Below the pieces are notes generated by a model. The model saw only the letters and a list, made by a program, of their open reading frames with translations, was not told where the DNA came from and did not search any database. From Pseudorasbora parva (lineage: Eukaryota; Chordata; Actinopteri; Cypriniformes; Gobionidae): a DNA stretch of 64,000 nt. Positions 61,285 to 64,000 of the stretch are shown here, piece by piece. The stretch lies in the NCBI RefSeq assembly GCF_024679245.1, contig NC_090191.1, positions 41,029,524 through 41,093,523 of the forward strand, written 5' to 3'. Position 1 is the first letter of the stretch. Each line of letters begins with the position of its first letter. The translations under genes and the position numbers were made by a program.

Positions 61285-61408
61285 CTGAGAAGAGATGTTC
61301 AGTTTATTTAGTCAAATACTGTAGACATCATCTCGACTTGAGGAAAAAAATCATATCTTTCAAAAGTATAAAACAGGAAAAGATGTCCACATCAGATCTA
61401 TAAATGTA

Positions 61409-61469
<61 letters not shown>

Positions 61470-62239
61470 TGTGTGTGTGCGCATGTGTGTGTGCGCGCGC
61501 GTGTGTGTGTGCGCGCTGAAATCAGCACAACAGACAGATGATTTCTTTTTTATAGTTTTATTGTTTATTTAATACTTTCTGTAATTCACAGGGTTATCAT
61601 TCAATAATTCTGAGAGTTAGATTTAGACATCTTCACTATATTCTTAACCTAATTTACAGAAATCAATCAATTTGCTAGTTTGACATATTTTCAATTAAAT
61701 ATGGTCCATTATAATCTAGTGCTGTCGATTGATTAAAAATAGTAATAAACTAATTAATCAATAATACATATTATTAGTTAATTAATCACGTTTTTAATAT
61801 GTTTACGATGGTGTGCAGCTGGCACTCATTAGCTCATCACCGGTCCGCTCTCACAGTCCCTCGCCTCGCTGCTTGCCATATTTACATTGTAATAATTTAA
61901 AAGTATATTTTAAATATTTGACTTAATTGAATGTTTTAAAGCTCAGTAAAACTGATATTAATAATTTTTTTAAATATTAATGATAGACATTATTACAGTA
62001 TAATTCAAAACTATACATTTAAAATTTTATTATGAAAGAACAACTTTTAATTTAAGTGAGCTTAAAACTATCTTAACATAAACCCATTATAATAAATGTC
62101 ATATTTACCTGTGGCCTTCATGTATAATCAATAATTGAATAAAATTATGAAACACTTTACAGTCTTACCTGCATAAATTATAAATTGAATATAGAATATA
62201 AAAATATATTTAAAATGTATATAAATATAAAATTTTAAA
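61285..62239. other. Upstream of the lectin exons; (TG)n and AT-rich sequence
   Basis: (TG)n with CG interruptions at 61413-61510, then AT-rich DNA. No convincing signal-peptide exon on the - strand. The hydrophobic-looking LSVVLISAR stretch beside the microsatellite lacks a methionine in frame. Confidence 0.45.
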
Positions 62240-63840
62240 TATATATTAAAGCAAGTTCCCTTTCATTCAGTCACTCCGAGAAACGTCAGTGACTGACGAA
62301 TGGGGGTTTCGCCTAGAAGCCAGAAAACGCCCAATGGCAGTGCCAATGCCATGGGCATGCAAAATTTGCATAATGTAACTCCGCCCCACCACGTGGGTAC
62401 ATAAGGAAGTATGCTGACATGATCGCATTATGTTTCTGCTCTGGAGCCGAGAGCATCTCTTCACTCCTGCAAGCCTGAATTCTGAAGTCCTCTCTTCAGT
62501 CTTCGAGACGAGCGGTTCTCCAGGGTGTTGGTGTAACGCGCTTTCCAGCGATCTCACATTGCCTGCCTGCTGATATGTGCATTGATCTGCAACAGCTGTG
62601 GGTGTTTTCCCACTGCACTTCGGCACTCTGCAGAGCTTTCCTCTCACAAAAAGAGCTTGCGTGTGGCATGTCTTTTTCAAGACGGTTTGTCCGCGCACTT
62701 CCGGGTTCGATCGATATCCGTTGCTGTCTTTGGGCGCATTCACTGCTCGACGTGTTTGGGCTTCAGCACGTTCGGGCAGTGTTTGTGGATGTGCTGTGTT
62801 CCCTCTGTGGGACCATGACCATTGCGATGTTGTGGTCGAGACTCAATGAGCCAGGCAATGTCCACAGCTGTGGTCCGGGAAAGACACCTGGCCTTACCTG
62901 GTTGATGTGGGTAGGCTAAGCAAGCCCACAGTAATGGACCAAGCTCAGATGTCTTCACTTGCTCGTCATTCCACTCCTCAGATTGGATACGTGCGATATT
63001 TTCCTCAGGTGAGCTTTCCAGAAGCCCTGAGCTCCTCCAGCACTGTCGACACCGACACAAGTAAGTCTGCCCTATCTAGCCCAGACCATTGTGTCCGGCC
63101 AGGTGCCTCCATGTGCATGGTTCCCCCTCTGAGCGACGCCCACAGGTGTATTTCTACTGTAAGCCTCCTTGAGCAGGTGCCTTCTCTTGGCAAACTTGCC
63201 ACCCCTGTGGTTAAAAATCCACCTTCGGCTGGTTCCCCAGAGTTCTTCCATATGCAGCCCCTAGCGGGTCATATGTGTATTCTCTAAGTTCTCCCTATGG
63301 GTAGGTATCTTAGCATATTTCCACCTGGAATATGCTTCCCAGTTTACCTTGGTAATCCTGTGATAGGTGGGAGTCCTTTGTCCATACTAGTCTTACGACA
63401 GGGCACTTGTGCTTACACAGAGCACTGGAAGACAGCTGAGTCGCGTGATTAAACTGGGACCCCCATTCGTCAGTCACTGACGTTACTTGGAGTGACTGAA
63501 CTAAAGGGAATGTCTTGGTTACGTATGTAACCCTTGTTCCCTGAGGACGGAATGAAGACGTAACGTCCCTCTGCCACTTCCGCTGTACCGCTGAAACGGC
63601 CGGGAGTTCAGTCTCGGCTCCGAAGCAGAAACATAATGCGATCATGTCAGCGCACTTTGTTATATGCCCATATGGTGAGGCAGAGTTACGCTATGCAAAT
63701 TCCGAATGCCCATGGCATTGCCATTGGCCGTTTTCTAGATCTCGAAGATCATTGGCTTCTAGGCAAAACCCCCATTCGTCAGTCACTGACATTACGTCTC
63801 GATTCCCTCCTCAGGGAACGAGGGTTACATACGTAACCAA
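62240..63840. mobile_element. Retroelement-like remnant with inverted ends
   Basis: 62276-62460 is the reverse complement of about 63615-63790, with ordered matches: CGTCAGTGACTGACGAATGG, GCCAATGCCATGGGCAT, GACATGATCGCATTATGTTT. The outer strip 62252-62305 also matches inverted at 63463-63515. 63515-63560 and 63810-63840 carry GGTTACGTATGTAACCC and GTTCCCTGAGGACGG-like phrases that are very frequent in cyprinid genomes. The middle (62460-63460) has interrupted open frames on both strands with no recognisable reverse transcriptase. Inverted ends suggest a DIRS-type retroelement or a rearranged LTR element; the class is uncertain. Confidence 0.5.
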
Positions 63841-64000
63841 GACGTTTTCTCTTTTATTTTTGTTGTGATAAACATTAATGACAGACATCATTAGTGCTGC
63901 TGTGACTTAAGGATCTGATGCGAATCTGACGTAGTCTCATTTTAAAAATCTCAGACAAAACAGATGCTGCGTTAATTGAGTTATATATTTTTAACGTGTT
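63841..64000. other. Window end, nothing recognised
   Basis: AT-rich sequence with no gene evidence. Confidence 0.4.

Noticed and set aside
61328..61580. Signal-peptide exon for the lectin gene beside the (TG)n tract
   Set aside because: The hydrophobic stretch has no in-frame methionine and runs into the microsatellite.

Overview
The window is vertebrate nuclear DNA from a teleost fish, most likely a cyprinid. The grounds are a recognisable metabotropic glutamate receptor gene with very large introns, long (TA)n, (TG)n and (CT)n microsatellites, Tc1-like transposase remnants, and many short non-autonomous DNA transposons of kinds I recognise from carp and zebrafish genomes. Assignment to cyprinids is an inference from those repeats; the vertebrate assignment is secure from the protein-coding exons.

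Two genes can be supported. (1) The last four coding exons of a group III metabotropic glutamate receptor, best matching mGluR8 (grm8), lie on the + strand at 16221-16360, 21798-22733, 43396-43642 and 45829-45881. A 3'UTR and an AATAAA signal follow near 46477. The exons give about 458 residues: the end of the ligand-binding domain, the nine-cysteine linker, all seven transmembrane helices and the cytoplasmic tail. The earlier exons must lie left of base 1. (2) On the - strand, at 61284-60047, three consecutive exons each encode one C-type lectin-like domain. All junctions are phase 1 and the reading frame ends at a stop. A signal-peptide exon was not found.

Layout. 1-6360: composite satellite made of a 56-bp hairpin-forming unit alternating with longer modules that carry a 5S-rRNA-promoter-like segment; much of it is repeated at a 3.17-kb period. 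6361-7986: an unusually regular 42-bp minisatellite. 7987-16220: grm8 intron sequence with a degenerate minisatellite, a nested pair of MITEs and unique stretches. 16361-21797: intron with a Tc1-like transposon sitting between two (TA)n tracts, and a foldback MITE. 22734-43395: a 20.7-kb intron holding several MITEs, an irregular tandem array split by a probable solo LTR, SINE remnants, a captured Tc1 fragment and a 2.1-kb near-perfect palindromic foldback element with a 6-bp target duplication. 43643-45828: the last intron, carrying an antisense 18S rRNA pseudogene fragment. 46500-60000: intergenic DNA rich in DNA transposons, several of them second copies of intronic elements; one carries a LINE-type insertion with a clean 9-bp target duplication. 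60047-61284: the lectin gene. 62240-63840: a retroelement-like remnant with inverted ends.

The two genes show no functional link. The most unusual items are the palindromic foldback element, the satellite with a 5S-like promoter, the antisense 18S fragment in the receptor's last intron, and a NAGNAG acceptor that could change one residue of the receptor tail. All identifications rest on reading the sequence and on memory of the families; no database search was run.
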